Source: Lysinibacillus sp. JNUCC-52 (GTDB lineage: Bacteria; Bacillota; Bacilli; Bacillales_A; Planococcaceae). From it: DNA of 64,000 nucleotides. The notes below the pieces were generated by a model. It was not told the DNA's origin and ran no database searches. It saw only the letters and a program-made list of their open reading frames with translations. The position numbers and the translations under genes are program-made. Below are positions 9,869 to 19,069 of the stretch, piece after piece. The DNA lies in the NCBI RefSeq assembly GCF_015999545.1, contig NZ_CP065546.1:1736001-1800000 (forward strand), written 5' to 3'. How positions within the stretch are numbered: position 1 is the first letter of the stretch; each line of letters opens with the position of its first letter.

Positions 9869-10393
9869 TTAAATTTCTTCTGATTCTTGTGCATCCTCAA
9901 CAGAAGACTGAATTTCTGTTAGATCAATATCATATTGCAATAAATGATCCCAGTCGTCTGCATTCAGTAAATCCAATTGTGCTTCGACAAGCATTTTAAA
10001 ACGATTGCGGAAAACTTTGGACTGCTTTTTCAGCTCATCTATTTCTATTGTTACTTTACGTGCTTTCGTTAACGCCTCATTAATAATACGGTCGGCATTT
10101 TTTTCAGCTTCTTTTACAATTAGCTTTGCTTCTTTTTGTGAATTTCTTCGTACTTCATCTGCTGCCTCTTGTGCGACAACAATTGATTTTTGTAATGTTT
10201 CCTCTAAAGAATTAAAATGTCTCGCTTGCTCTAAAGCCATTTCTAATTGCTTATCGACATCTTTTTTTTCACGTAGTAATTTTTCATAATCTTTAATGAT
10301 TTGATCTAAAAATTCATTTACTTCATCTTCAGCATATCCCCTGAAAGATTTTGTAAACTCCTTATTATGTATATCAATAGGTGATAATGGCAT
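9869..10393 (-). CDS. divIVA: DivIVA cell-division / pole-organising coiled-coil protein
   Basis: 174 residues from the ATG at 10393, which follows AAAGGAGAGAAGGATCGT. The N-terminal lipid-binding domain reads MPLSPIDIHNKEFTKSFRGY, typical of DivIVA with its membrane-inserting Phe and Arg. Long coiled coils follow (about 30-140), with an acidic tail at the end. The protein marks negatively curved membrane at the septum and poles and recruits Min and sporulation factors. An upstream in-frame start would add 20 residues but lacks a ribosome site. It lies between ylmH and ileS, as in B. subtilis. Confidence 0.96.
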   Translation of the reverse strand: MPLSPIDIHNKEFTKSFRGYAEDEVNEFLDQIIKDYEKLLREKKDVDKQLEMALEQARHFNSLEETLQKSIVVAQEAADEVRRNSQKEAKLIVKEAEKNADRIINEALTKARKVTIEIDELKKQSKVFRNRFKMLVEAQLDLLNADDWDHLLQYDIDLTEIQSSVEDAQESEEI

Positions 10394-10488
10394 ACGATCC
10401 TTCTCTCCTTTACAAGTACATTCGTAAGTTCTATTATACAATTGTTCTAACAACTTAGCAGTAAAAATAAATAGAAATTACATGTTTT

Positions 10489-11277
10489 TTAGCCTTTTTG
10501 GGTCAAACGACCGATTTGTAAACGAATTTTATCTTTCTTTGTTCGGCCTTCTGTCATTATTATTTTTACGCGACCACTACCTCGTACTGATAAAATATCA
10601 CCTTCTTGACATTCAAATGCAACACTATCTCGTTCAGTCCAGTTTACACGCACTTTTTTTCCAGTAATAAGTGCTTGTGCTTTTTGACGAGACACTTTTA
10701 ATACTGTTGCGATAATGACATCTAAACGCATAGAAGAAACGGTATGGGATTCTTCCTGCCAATCGTCTTCATTGTCAATAAGCGCTTGTGACTCTTTAAT
10801 TGATTCTACGTGTACTTTTATTTTGCCTATCCCTGTTAAATGAAGGCGTACATAGTCTGCTACTTCTTCAGCCACAACAAACTGTACTTGTTGCTCATTC
10901 ACCCGAATATCTCCGAATTTAGCTCTATCTAATCCTAATGATAATAGAGCACCGAGAACATCTGGATGGCGCAGTTGTACAAATCTTGCAGGATAGTGAA
11001 TAGTAAATACTGTTAACTGATAATCTTCCGCTTGCGGTTCGAAATATGTCGGGAAAATTAGCATACGTTGACGTTCTGCTTCATGAAACAAGCCATCACT
11101 AGTCGTTTGAAGCATATTGTTCTGCGTAATAACAGACTTTACGATAAAGCGCTGCCTTGGATCTAAAAAATCTGTAAGTTTCGGAGCATAGCGATCTTCC
11201 ACCTCACGTTGCCAGCTTACTACTTGCTCAATAAAAGGCTGCTCATCCTTCCTAAAATGTTGTATTAAATGCTCCAT
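10489..11277 (-). CDS. ylmH: YlmH, S4-domain RNA-binding protein
   Basis: 262 residues. The C-terminal S4 domain (about 185-250, MRLDVIIATVLKVSRQKAQA then KVRVNW) binds RNA; the N-terminal part is specific to the YlmH family. Homologues act on ribosome-nascent-chain/tRNA complexes in large-subunit quality control. The ATG follows GGGGTGAACAATAA. It belongs to the sepF-ylmG-ylmH-divIVA series, but a hairpin at 11351-11379 separates it from ylmG, so expression may be partly independent. Confidence 0.9.
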   Translation of the reverse strand: MEHLIQHFRKDEQPFIEQVVSWQREVEDRYAPKLTDFLDPRQRFIVKSVITQNNMLQTTSDGLFHEAERQRMLIFPTYFEPQAEDYQLTVFTIHYPARFVQLRHPDVLGALLSLGLDRAKFGDIRVNEQQVQFVVAEEVADYVRLHLTGIGKIKVHVESIKESQALIDNEDDWQEESHTVSSMRLDVIIATVLKVSRQKAQALITGKKVRVNWTERDSVAFECQEGDILSVRGSGRVKIIMTEGRTKKDKIRLQIGRLTQKG

Positions 11278-11350
11278 TTATTGTTCACCCCATCTACCTC
11301 ATCCAATTGAAACTATTAGTTTAGTTAAGTCTAGTATTCCCTTTTTACAC

Positions 11351-11379
11351 AAAAAATCCCCACTAATTGTGAGGATTTT
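11351..11379 (-). terminator. Hairpin terminator after ylmG
   Basis: On the minus strand, AAAATCCTCAC and GTGGGGATTTT form an 11-bp stem with one G-T pair around AATTA, ending in a T-run. It begins 3 nt past the ylmG stop. Confidence 0.8.
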
Positions 11380-11381
11380 AA

Positions 11382-11660
11382 CTAAAACATAAAGAATATT
11401 TTTTGAATCACAATAAAAAGCCCATTTTTAATAAAATTCAACATAAAAATTGCCACGATCGGAGAAATATCAACCATACCAATAGGAGGAATGATCTTTC
11501 TGAAAAGCCCTAAATATGGCTCGCATAGTCTTTCAAGAAAACGTCCAATCGCTGAACTTTGGGCGGCTGGTACCCAAGACATTAAAACATATGCTACTAG
11601 CATAAATGAGTACACAGTAAACGCTAAATCCACATAATGCAAAATTATATAAAAAGTCAT
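11382..11660 (-). CDS. ylmG: YggT/YlmG-family membrane protein
   Basis: 92 residues with two hydrophobic segments (about 10-30 and 62-88). The loop between them reads [21 protein letters not shown], matching the YggT signature. Family members sit beside sepF and are linked to envelope organisation; the biochemical role is unknown. It follows sepF by 20 nt in the same operon. Confidence 0.92.
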   Translation of the reverse strand: MTFYIILHYVDLAFTVYSFMLVAYVLMSWVPAAQSSAIGRFLERLCEPYLGLFRKIIPPIGMVDISPIVAIFMLNFIKNGLFIVIQKIFFMF

Positions 11661-11680
11661 ATAAACTACAATCCTCGCTA

Positions 11681-12178
11681 TTAATTATCGTCTAAAATAA
11701 AATTTGAAATTTCTCCAGATACTTCTACATTATCTGGTGTGCATAAAAATATATCTTTCCCTATACGCTGAATGTCTCCACCTAGCGCATAGACGGTACC
11801 GCTTAAAAAATCAATAATTCGAATACCTTGTTCTCGTTCGATTCGTTGCAGATTAACAATTGTTGCTCGTTTGTTTTTTAAGTTTTCAGCAATATCCTGA
11901 GCCTCTGCATAAACTCTCGGTTCTACCAATACAACTTTTGCACCTTTTGTATTCATAGCTGCTTGTAAACTAACAATATTATTATTGGCTGTTGTACTTT
12001 GCGGTACAATTTCATGAATCTGTGCCTTACGTTCTTTGATAACCTTTTTAGATGGTTTAGCTGCATGAATCGGTTGTTGTTGCACGGGTTGTTGCTGTTG
12101 AATAGGAGCTTGCGTGATTTCTTCTTCTAGTTCTTCTTCAAGATAAAAGAAGTTTTTAATTTTATTTTTCATGCTCAT
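11681..12178 (-). CDS. sepF: SepF, FtsZ-associated septum protein
   Basis: 165 residues. An amphipathic N-terminal membrane anchor ([16 protein letters not shown]) is followed by a Gln-rich linker (about 25-55) and the SepF globular domain ([19 protein letters not shown] to the end). SepF polymerises into arcs that anchor FtsZ filaments and overlaps FtsA in function. The ATG at 12178 follows AGAGGGGAACAGG; a second ATG at 12172 is also possible. The gene overlaps the end of ylmE by 17 nt, indicating coupled translation. Confidence 0.95.
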   Translation of the reverse strand: MSMKNKIKNFFYLEEELEEEITQAPIQQQQPVQQQPIHAAKPSKKVIKERKAQIHEIVPQSTTANNNIVSLQAAMNTKGAKVVLVEPRVYAEAQDIAENLKNKRATIVNLQRIEREQGIRIIDFLSGTVYALGGDIQRIGKDIFLCTPDNVEVSGEISNFILDDN

Positions 12179-12866
12179 CCTGTTCCCCTCTTTCATTTCC
12201 AACAAGAGCCGTTCCGACTCGAACGAATGTAGCTCCTTCCTCTACCGCTATTTCAAAGTCATTAGACATGCCCATTGATAACTCGGTACAAGGCGCGTGT
12301 GCGAATCCTCGTTCGGCTATTTGCTGTTGACATTGTTTTAATTGTTTAAAAACAGAGCGAATAATTGATTCGTCCTCTGTATTTGGTGCCATAGTCATTA
12401 AACCTACAACTTGAATTTTCGAGAAGTTTTGTAAAGATTCAATAAAAGTTACTGCGTCCTCTGGTGTTAAACCATGTTTTGATTCTTCACCTGACACATT
12501 AACTTGTACAAAACATTTTACCTGTTTTGTTGCTCTTTTTTCAATTTCTTCTGCTAAGCTTAGACGATCCAATGAATGTAAGTAATCAATTTCATTAATA
12601 ACTTGTTTTACTTTTCGCGTTTGTAATGATCCAATATAATGCCAATGTACATTAGCTTGAATGGCTTCAATTTTTTGTTTTAAGCCTTCAGGACGATTTT
12701 CACCTAAATGTATAAGCCCTGCATCAATTGCTTCTTGTGTTCTCTCAACGGAAACCTCTTTCGTAACAGCAATAATTTGAACATTAGTTGCCTCACGATT
12801 TGAACGCTGTTGTGCTGCTTGTATTTGATTATTAATTTTGTCTAAATTTGTTAAGATTTTCGTCAC
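12162..12866 (-). CDS. ylmE: YggS/YlmE-family pyridoxal-phosphate homeostasis protein
   Basis: 234 residues of the single-domain alanine-racemase-like barrel. The PLP lysine is in IIAVTKEVS (about residue 36), with HYIGSLQTRK and SMGMSNDFEIAVEEGATFVR as further signatures. The family buffers PLP and has no confirmed catalytic activity. The start is GTG (12866) with a weak ribosome site. In B. subtilis ylmD lies before ylmE; here it is missing. Confidence 0.94.
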   Translation of the reverse strand: MTKILTNLDKINNQIQAAQQRSNREATNVQIIAVTKEVSVERTQEAIDAGLIHLGENRPEGLKQKIEAIQANVHWHYIGSLQTRKVKQVINEIDYLHSLDRLSLAEEIEKRATKQVKCFVQVNVSGEESKHGLTPEDAVTFIESLQNFSKIQVVGLMTMAPNTEDESIIRSVFKQLKQCQQQIAERGFAHAPCTELSMGMSNDFEIAVEEGATFVRVGTALVGNERGEQDEHEK

Positions 12867-13036
12867 TTTTTTCCCAACTTTACAACTTAGTTTCCTTTAT
12901 TGTAACAAGCAACTCTTTATTTATCAATGAATAGCCTGACCTATAAATGCTTATACATTTTCGCTGCTCACACTAAATGAGGGGCTACAGACTTACTGTT
13001 CGGAAAATAGGAGCGAGCAGCACAAATGCCATGTTT

Positions 13037-13273
13037 CTACGATAATGCCTTTACTAGAATGACATCTTTGCCGACTACAAGAACATCCTTCATATACACT
13101 TTTCTAATCGATTCTTCGCCTCTGAAGAACCCTAAATATTTTCGAGGCTCTGCAATCATAAACGCCGTTACATAGCCCGTTTCTTTTGATACTTCTGCAT
13201 CTACAACAAAGCCTAAAAAACGTCCATTCCCTGCTTCTATTACTTCTTTTTGCTGTAACATTGAGAAACGCAT
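13037..13273 (-). CDS. ylmC: YlmC/YmxH-family PRC-barrel protein
   Basis: 78 residues from the ATG at 13273, which follows GGAGGGATACAA. The PRC-barrel-like fold is suggested by FLGFVVDAEVSKETGYVTAFMI and YMKDVLVVGKDVILV. Family members are sporulation-associated proteins of unknown action, conserved next to sigG in Bacillales. The longer reading from 13303 lacks a ribosome site. Confidence 0.88.
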   Translation of the reverse strand: MRFSMLQQKEVIEAGNGRFLGFVVDAEVSKETGYVTAFMIAEPRKYLGFFRGEESIRKVYMKDVLVVGKDVILVKALS

Positions 13274-13413
13274 TTGTATCCCTCCTACTAAATCAATTAC
13301 CATTGTGTTTATGTTGAGCTAAAACAATTACAATGCTTTTTGATTAGTTGCAGTATTGCATATAAAAATGTATGACTACAATCTTCATGTTTAGACGAAC
13401 GCAATGAAGATAA

Positions 13414-13442
13414 AATGCGCACCGAAGTTTCGGGTGCGCATT
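13414..13442 (-). terminator. Terminator of sigG
   Basis: AATGCGCACC and GGTGCGCATT (10 bp) enclose a 9-nt loop that can pair further, directly after the sigG stop at 13449; a short T-rich tail follows on the minus strand. Confidence 0.8.
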
Positions 13443-13448
13443 GTCTAC

Positions 13449-14222
13449 TTACTTATAATCTTTCTGCATTGTTTCAATGGCATTTTTTTCTAGACGTGAA
13501 ATTTGCGCTTGAGAAATCCCTAATTCTTTTGCAATTTCAGTTTGTGTCTCACCATAATAAAAACGCTTAGCTACTATCATTTGCTGACGAACATCCAATT
13601 TTTGTAAGCTATCCTTTACTGACACGTAGGCAACCCATTGATCTTCCGATACATCATCATCACGTAATTGGTCCATCATATAAACAGCGTCACCACCGTC
13701 TGCATAAATGGGCTCTTGTAACGAAACTGGGTCTTGAATGGCATCTAAAGCAAATAATACATCTTCCTTTTTCATGTCAATCATTTCTGCGATTTCTTCA
13801 ATCGTTGGTTCTCGCAAATTGTCGGTTATCCATTGTTCCTTTGCCTGCATCGCCTTATACGCAATATCTCTAAGAGAACGAGAAACACGTAGTGCATGAT
13901 GATCACGCAGATGGCGACGAATTTCACCAATGATCATTGGTACAGCATATGTTGAAAATCGTACATTATGCTTCAAATCGAAATGATCAATAGCTTTCAT
14001 GAGGCCAATACAGCCTACCTGAAATAAATCATCTGCCTGTTCACCCCTGTAGGCAAATCGTCCGACAATACTTAGCACTAACCTTAAATTGCACATTACA
14101 AGCTCTTCCCGAATCTCGGTTTCTCCTGCTTGTAATCGAATGAAGAGTTCCTTCATTTCTTCGTGCTTTAAAATTGGCAAAGTCGATGTATCTAAGCCGC
14201 AAAGATCTACTTTTGTTCGCAT
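13449..14222 (-). CDS. sigG: RNA polymerase sigma-G, late forespore sigma factor
   Basis: 257 residues. The N-terminus MRTKVDLCGLDTSTLPIL is specific to sigma-G. Region 2 reads DDLFQVGCIGLMKAIDHFD and region 4 ends in LGISQAQISRLEKNAIE. Sigma-G drives forespore genes after engulfment. The ATG follows CCGGAGGAATCGAAT. A SigF/SigG-type promoter lies in the 114-bp gap upstream, so the gene can be transcribed separately from spoIIGA-sigE, as in B. subtilis. Confidence 0.98.
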   Translation of the reverse strand: MRTKVDLCGLDTSTLPILKHEEMKELFIRLQAGETEIREELVMCNLRLVLSIVGRFAYRGEQADDLFQVGCIGLMKAIDHFDLKHNVRFSTYAVPMIIGEIRRHLRDHHALRVSRSLRDIAYKAMQAKEQWITDNLREPTIEEIAEMIDMKKEDVLFALDAIQDPVSLQEPIYADGGDAVYMMDQLRDDDVSEDQWVAYVSVKDSLQKLDVRQQMIVAKRFYYGETQTEIAKELGISQAQISRLEKNAIETMQKDYK

Positions 14223-14266
14223 ATTCGATTCCTCCGGATGTTATTCTCTGACTAAACCGTTACATC

Positions 14267-14294
14267 AGTTTGTCCGACAGAATCGAGAATATGC
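14267..14294 (-). promoter_or_regulatory. SigF/SigG-type promoter of sigG
   Basis: Minus strand: -35 GCATA (14290-14294) and -10 GGACAAACT (14267-14275), 14 nt apart. They match the forespore consensus GywTA ... gGnnAnAnT. The element is about 45 nt before the sigG ATG. Confidence 0.65.
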
Positions 14295-14336
14295 AGAAAA
14301 AATGCGTCCAATTTTAGGTAGGATAAATTTCCCTCT

Positions 14337-15044
14337 CTAAGATATTGGCTGATTCAAATTTTCTCGTAAATCTTGTATAATTTTCTTTTCTAACCTTGAA
14401 ATATATGATTGCGAAATGCCTAAATGATCTGCTACTTCTTTTTGCGTCATTTCGATTTTACCGTTTAATCCGAAACGACATTCCATAATATATCGTTCAC
14501 GTGCACCTAATAAATTAATGGCATGGAACATATGCTGACGTTCAATTTTCTTTTCAACATTGTCTAAAATAATATGTTCCTCTGTCCCTAAAATATCAGA
14601 CAATAATAACTCATTTCCATCTGCATCAGAATTTAGTGGTTCATCTAGTGAAACTTCACCCTTCATGCGACTTGTTTTACGTAAATGCATCAAAATTTCG
14701 TTTTCAATACAACGTGATGCATATGTTGCAAGTTTAATATTTTTATCGGTATTGAACGTTTCAATCGCCTTTATTAAACCAATCGAACCAATACTAATTA
14801 AATCTTCAATCGGCGTACCCGTATTATCAAAACGTCTAGCAATATAAACAACAAGACGTAAGTTACGTTCAATAAGTGTATCTCTAGCTCGTAAATCTCC
14901 GTTCATAAAGGATGCAATGACTGTGACTTCTTCTTCTCGACTTAGTGGCACTGGCAATGAATCATTTCCCCCTATATAGTACGTTTCACGACTCCGAAAC
15001 TTACCCCATAATTTTTTCAAGCTAGCAAGTAGCCTAAGAAGCAA
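14337..15044 (-). CDS. sigE: Pro-sigma-E, early mother-cell sigma factor
   Basis: 235 residues. The short amphipathic pro-sequence ([16 protein letters not shown]) ends before YYIGG, near the cleavage site used by SpoIIGA. Region 2 ([17 protein letters not shown]) and region 4 ([17 protein letters not shown]) are intact. The start is TTG at 15044 after GAGGGGGAGAACTA. The pro-sequence appears a few residues shorter than in B. subtilis. It follows the spoIIGA stop by 13 nt in the same operon. Confidence 0.97.
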   Translation of the reverse strand: MLLRLLASLKKLWGKFRSRETYYIGGNDSLPVPLSREEEVTVIASFMNGDLRARDTLIERNLRLVVYIARRFDNTGTPIEDLISIGSIGLIKAIETFNTDKNIKLATYASRCIENEILMHLRKTSRMKGEVSLDEPLNSDADGNELLLSDILGTEEHIILDNVEKKIERQHMFHAINLLGARERYIMECRFGLNGKIEMTQKEVADHLGISQSYISRLEKKIIQDLRENLNQPIS

Positions 15045-15057
15045 TAGTTCTCCCCCT

Positions 15058-15891
15058 CTATGAGTTATTTGAAAGCGCTGAAAAATGTAAAATTGCTGCT
15101 GTGCTATGCGGAAAATTTTTAGCTTTTTTTGTTAATACGATATATTCATTTGTTTTTACTTGTGATGACTCTCCTTTAATGTGTAATTCATCAAAGCGAA
15201 AGCCTAAGACAACGGTTTGTTGTTGCACTGTATTGACATGAATAAATCGAATTAGTCGCTGATAATCTACTGAAAACATCGATACATCGTAAGGATCTGT
15301 TTCCTGCCATTGTAATAATGCATCTTGAATTGCTGTTGGTAAATAAGGTCGTAGTGCCGAATACGAAACAAAATGAACAGGTTTTCCTGACAACGGCTCG
15401 ATACATTGATTCCCTGTATCTACGAATGCCGAAAGTGGGATAACTTTATCAAAAACCTTTAAGGTCGTTTGAAATACAAACTGTCCACTTACACGCTCCA
15501 GCTTTACAAATCCCCATTGCTTATAAAATATAAGAAGATTACCAAATGCTAGCAACAAGCAAAGTACAATAAAGTGAATGACAGAAAGATTCTTTAAATA
15601 CGGTTGTAATGCTGTTAACAGTCCGCCAATAACAATCGTTGCAGTCAGTACAATAGGACCTTGCTTTTGAAAACTTCGAAGTTTAAAGCGAAAAGCTAGA
15701 CCAATTAGTACAATGAAACTTAGTACAATCGTAAGCAGCATGTGACCACCGATTACAGCTATAAAACTACTAATAATTGAACTCATTAATAATCTCGTAC
15801 TCTTTACATGTACGCCTGTAACTTTTGCTGTAAACGTCAATATTGCTAAATTATAAAGCGTATTAATGAGCACCAGCCATTCTCCATACAT
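15058..15891 (-). CDS. spoIIGA: SpoIIGA, pro-sigma-E processing aspartic protease
   Basis: 277 residues. Five membrane segments fill about residues 1-125, followed by a soluble aspartic-protease half with the catalytic motif AFVDTGNQ (Asp158). It activates pro-sigma-E in the mother cell after the signal from SpoIIR. The ATG follows TAGGAGGCGGCTGTT. Upstream are a TTGACA box and two near-consensus Spo0A boxes, suggesting the usual Spo0A-driven spoIIG promoter. Confidence 0.96.
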   Translation of the reverse strand: MYGEWLVLINTLYNLAILTFTAKVTGVHVKSTRLLMSSIISSFIAVIGGHMLLTIVLSFIVLIGLAFRFKLRSFQKQGPIVLTATIVIGGLLTALQPYLKNLSVIHFIVLCLLLAFGNLLIFYKQWGFVKLERVSGQFVFQTTLKVFDKVIPLSAFVDTGNQCIEPLSGKPVHFVSYSALRPYLPTAIQDALLQWQETDPYDVSMFSVDYQRLIRFIHVNTVQQQTVVLGFRFDELHIKGESSQVKTNEYIVLTKKAKNFPHSTAAILHFSALSNNS

Positions 15892-15938
15892 AACAGCCGC
15901 CTCCTACTTACAAAGTTAGCATGCCAGCGCCACAAATA

Positions 15939-15979
15939 TTGTCAAACAATCGCATGATTTCCTTAAAATGTTTTGACAA
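15939..15979 (-). promoter_or_regulatory. Candidate Spo0A sites upstream of spoIIGA
   Basis: On the minus strand, TTGTCAAA (15972-15979) and TTTGACAA (15939-15946) each match the 0A box (TTGTCGAA or its complement) at 7 of 8 positions. The second overlaps TTGACA, a perfect -35. No clear -10 is seen at 17 bp; B. subtilis spoIIG is known for an over-long spacer. Consistent with a Spo0A-activated spoIIG promoter, but not proved. Confidence 0.4.
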
Positions 15980-16002
15980 AAAACATCGTTTCCTTACACA
16001 AA

Positions 16003-16051
16003 AAGTGCCTGACACGCAAACAATTCTGAATTGTTTGCGTGTCAGGCACTT
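16003..16051. repeat. Perfect 49-nt palindrome of the GTGCCTGACAC repeat family
   Basis: Two exact 24-bp arms (16003-16026 and 16028-16051) around a single T. Each arm is one unit of the GTGCCTGACAC...CAAACAATTC repeat also found at 40633, 40743, 49398 and 49570. It lies between spoIIGA and the ftsZ terminator. It could form a long hairpin on either strand but lacks a typical T-run of its own. Confidence 0.8.
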
Positions 16052-16054
16052 AAA

Positions 16055-16090
16055 AAAACTCGTATTTTACAAATGTAAAATACGAGTTTT
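16055..16090 (-). terminator. Terminator of the ftsA-ftsZ unit
   Basis: AAAACTCGTATTTTAC and its exact complement form a 16-bp stem with a 4-nt loop, 2 nt past the ftsZ stop. The A/T flanks make it work in both directions. Confidence 0.88.
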
Positions 16091-16092
16091 GT

Positions 16093-17262
16093 TTATCCAC
16101 GATTTTTACGGTTACGTAAAAATGCAGGTACTTCTAGCATATCATCTTGTGCATAATTTTGATGATTTTGACGCTGTGGTTGTTCTTGCTGTACATGTAT
16201 CTCTTGACGCTGCTCACGAATAGGTGCTTGTTGTTGAGGCGCAGCTTGTCGATTATTATTAATGTTGTTAATGCTTGGTCGAGCATTTCCTCGATGTTGT
16301 TGTAACGCTTCTTCTGTGAAGCCAGTCGCAATCACGGTTACGATAATTTCGTCTTTTAAATTCTCGTTAATAACCGAACCGAAAATCATGTTAACTTCTT
16401 CATCTGAAGCCGATGCAACGATATCTGCAGCTTCTTGTACTTCAAATAAGCTAAGGTTAGAGCCACCTGTAATGTTCATTAGAACACCTTTAGCGCCATC
16501 AATTGAAGATTCAAGTAATGGGCTTGAAATAGCTTTTTTAGCAGCTTCTGCAGCACGATTTTCACCTGTTGCAATACCGATACCCATTAAGGCAGAACCT
16601 TTGTTAGACATAATTGTTTTTACGTCGGCAAAGTCTAGGTTAATCAGACCTGGTGTTGCGATTAAATCGGAAATACCTTGTACACCTTGACGTAAAACGT
16701 TATCCGCTTCACGGAAAGCTTCAAGCATCGGAGTCGATTTGTCGACAATTTGTAATAGCTTGTCGTTCGGAATGACGATTAATGTATCGACAGCTTCTTT
16801 CATACCGCCAATACCACCGATTGCTTGAGTTTGTCGTTTGCGTCCTTCAAAAGTGAATGGACGTGTGACAACACCAACTGTTAGTGAGCCTAAATCACGT
16901 GCAATTTGTGCTATAACTGGTGCAGCACCAGTTCCTGTGCCTCCACCCATTCCAGCTGTTACGAATACCATATCCGCACCGCGTAATACTTCTTCTAGTT
17001 GTTCACGACTTTCTTCAGCCGCTTTTTTCCCTACTTCTGGATTAGCTCCAGCTCCTAAACCACGCGTAAGTTTTGTACCGATTTGCAGCTTAATTTCTGC
17101 TTTCGATAAATTTAAAGCCTGTGAATCTGTGTTCACTGCGATAAAATCAACACCTTGTACACCATGCTCTATCATTCGGTTAACAGCGTTGTTACCGCCA
17201 CCACCCACACCAATGACTTTTATAACTGCAAGTTGATCAACACTTGTATCAAATTCTAACAT
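16093..17262 (-). CDS. ftsZ: FtsZ, tubulin-like division GTPase
   Basis: 389 residues. The GTP-binding tubulin signature [13 protein letters not shown] is at about residues 104-116, with [13 protein letters not shown] near the N-terminus and the T7 loop [12 protein letters not shown] Gln-rich variable linker (about 320-375) leads to the conserved C-terminal peptide [13 protein letters not shown], which binds FtsA, SepF and ZapA. The start follows GGGAGGAAAAAAGA. It is the last gene of the dcw cluster. Confidence 0.99.
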   Translation of the reverse strand: MLEFDTSVDQLAVIKVIGVGGGGNNAVNRMIEHGVQGVDFIAVNTDSQALNLSKAEIKLQIGTKLTRGLGAGANPEVGKKAAEESREQLEEVLRGADMVFVTAGMGGGTGTGAAPVIAQIARDLGSLTVGVVTRPFTFEGRKRQTQAIGGIGGMKEAVDTLIVIPNDKLLQIVDKSTPMLEAFREADNVLRQGVQGISDLIATPGLINLDFADVKTIMSNKGSALMGIGIATGENRAAEAAKKAISSPLLESSIDGAKGVLMNITGGSNLSLFEVQEAADIVASASDEEVNMIFGSVINENLKDEIIVTVIATGFTEEALQQHRGNARPSINNINNNRQAAPQQQAPIREQRQEIHVQQEQPQRQNHQNYAQDDMLEVPAFLRNRKNRG

Positions 17263-17315
17263 TCTTTTTTCCTCCCACGGTAACTCGACTCTGTATCATT
17301 CATTACGCATTCAAG

Positions 17316-18599
17316 TTAATCAAAAAATTTATCAAATAATTTTTTTGCTCTACCGATTACGCTTCCTTTTGATTCTGAAGGTGTAGCATATTCTTGCTTT
17401 TTAGATGCTGGTGCTTGAGCACCGACAACCGCATACTCAATAGGCTGCGTATTCGTACCTTTTCCATAAAAATCATCTTCTAGATAGGCGTAACGAATCA
17501 GTCCAACTGCCGTCGTAAATGAAGGCTCTCTAACGCCAATATAATCTGGAGTATATATTCTAACACGCGTTTGCAGTATTTGGCGTGCTAATTGAGCTAT
17601 ACCATCTAGCTTTGCCACACCACCTGTTAAAACAACACCACCTGGCAAATCTCGAACGCCTAGACGTGCTAACTCATCAATTACTAGTTCAAATAACTCT
17701 TCTAATCTAGCACCAATAATTTCTGATATAAAGCGTTGGCTGTACTGATCCCTTGAATCTGTACCAACAACTGGCACTTCAAAAAGTTCCTCGTCTGAAG
17801 CATCATCGTAAAAGGCATGTCCAAATTGGTGTTTAATTTGCTCCGCTTGATCTGTCGGTGTTTTTAAAACAATTGAAATGTCTTTTGTAATATGATCCCC
17901 ACCTACTGGAATGACCCCAGTATGTGTCAGTAGCCCCTCTTCAAATACCGCAATAGTTGTTGAGCCGCCACCTAATTCAATAAAGGCTGTACCTTGGTTT
18001 TTTTCATCTTCCGTTAATGCAAAATAACCAGCCGCAAGTGGTTGTAAATAAATCTCTCTAATGCTTAATCCCGCTTTCTCTACGCAACGAAGTACATTGT
18101 GTAACAACGTTTTAGAGGTCGTAATCATTGTCGCATCCATTTCGAGACGAATACCAATCATACCTCGTGGGTCTTTAATTTCGTCTAAATTATCTACTAT
18201 AAACTGTCTTGGAATGATGTTGACTAATTCACGTTCAGGAGGTATTGACATGACTTGTGCAGATTCTACCACTCTGTCTAAATCATCATCTGTAATTTCT
18301 CTATTTTCACTATTTACAGCGACAACACCTTTAACTAGTTGTAACATCGTCTGATTAGCTGGAACGCCTAAAACGACCTCATCGATTTGATAACCTGTCA
18401 TTCGTTCTGCTTGTTCTACTGCTTTTCGAATAGATTGAACTGTTGCATCAATATCAACAATTGCACCTTTTCGAACCCCATTCGATTTTACATTGCCGAC
18501 CCCAATTACATGTAATTGTCCGTCGCTCATTTCACCTATTAATACTTTGATAGAAGAAGATCCTATATCGAGTGATATATATAATTCTTGATGATTCAA
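17316..18599 (-). CDS. ftsA: FtsA, actin-like membrane anchor for FtsZ
   Basis: 427 residues. The actin-fold ATP site is seen in SLDIGSSSIKVLIGE (N-terminus), ELGGGSTTIAVF (about 207) and VVLTGGVAKLDGI (about 330). The C-terminal amphipathic helix GRAKKLFDKFFD is the membrane-targeting sequence. The start is TTG at 18599 after GGAGGTGCAGCGAAT. It precedes ftsZ by 53 nt. Confidence 0.98.
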   Translation of the reverse strand: MNHQELYISLDIGSSSIKVLIGEMSDGQLHVIGVGNVKSNGVRKGAIVDIDATVQSIRKAVEQAERMTGYQIDEVVLGVPANQTMLQLVKGVVAVNSENREITDDDLDRVVESAQVMSIPPERELVNIIPRQFIVDNLDEIKDPRGMIGIRLEMDATMITTSKTLLHNVLRCVEKAGLSIREIYLQPLAAGYFALTEDEKNQGTAFIELGGGSTTIAVFEEGLLTHTGVIPVGGDHITKDISIVLKTPTDQAEQIKHQFGHAFYDDASDEELFEVPVVGTDSRDQYSQRFISEIIGARLEELFELVIDELARLGVRDLPGGVVLTGGVAKLDGIAQLARQILQTRVRIYTPDYIGVREPSFTTAVGLIRYAYLEDDFYGKGTNTQPIEYAVVGAQAPASKKQEYATPSESKGSVIGRAKKLFDKFFD

Positions 18600-18694
18600 A
18601 TTCGCTGCACCTCCTTGAAAATGCTCTTAATTTCATTCTATTGTAAATCTTGCCTAATGTCTAAGCAAATCGAGTATTTTGGTCAATTTTTCTC

Positions 18695-19066
18695 TCATTC
18701 TATGGAAGTTTTTTTCTTATTGTGACGTTTCTCATCTAACCGAGTTAGTAAAATACGCCTAATTATTGCTATGTTTTGGAATAAACGTACTCCAAAGGCG
18801 AAAATGGCAGCTAAATACAAGTCCACCCCTAAATTCACCCCTATGAACGCCAATCCTGCCGCAAGAACTATATTAAAAAAGAAACCTGATACAAATACTT
18901 TATCGTCATATACTTGTTGTAATTGAGCTCGAATGCCTCCAAATAACGTATCTAATGCAGCCAGCACTGCTATTGACAAATAATTTTCATAGATAGAGGG
19001 AATTTGGATATTTGTTAACAAGCCTAGTGCTAGTCCAAATACCAAACCTAAAAATGGTAGCCACAT
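18695..19066 (-). CDS. sbp: Small basic membrane protein Sbp (DUF1290)
   Basis: 123 residues with three or four hydrophobic segments and a very basic tail (RRILLTRLDEKRHNKKK). GLALGLLTNIQIP and AALDTLFGGIRA are DUF1290 signatures. It is conserved between ylxX and ftsA in Bacillales; function unknown. The ATG follows AAGGAGATTAATAT, 3 nt after the ylxX stop. Confidence 0.9.
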   Translation of the reverse strand: MWLPFLGLVFGLALGLLTNIQIPSIYENYLSIAVLAALDTLFGGIRAQLQQVYDDKVFVSGFFFNIVLAAGLAFIGVNLGVDLYLAAIFAFGVRLFQNIAIIRRILLTRLDEKRHNKKKTSIE

Positions 19067-19069
19067 ATA

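Noticed and set aside
16003-16090. Two adjacent palindromes after ftsZ considered as the start of a CRISPR-like array
   Set aside because: Only two unrelated hairpins; no regularly spaced repeats or spacers. One is a terminator, the other belongs to the GTGCC repeat family.
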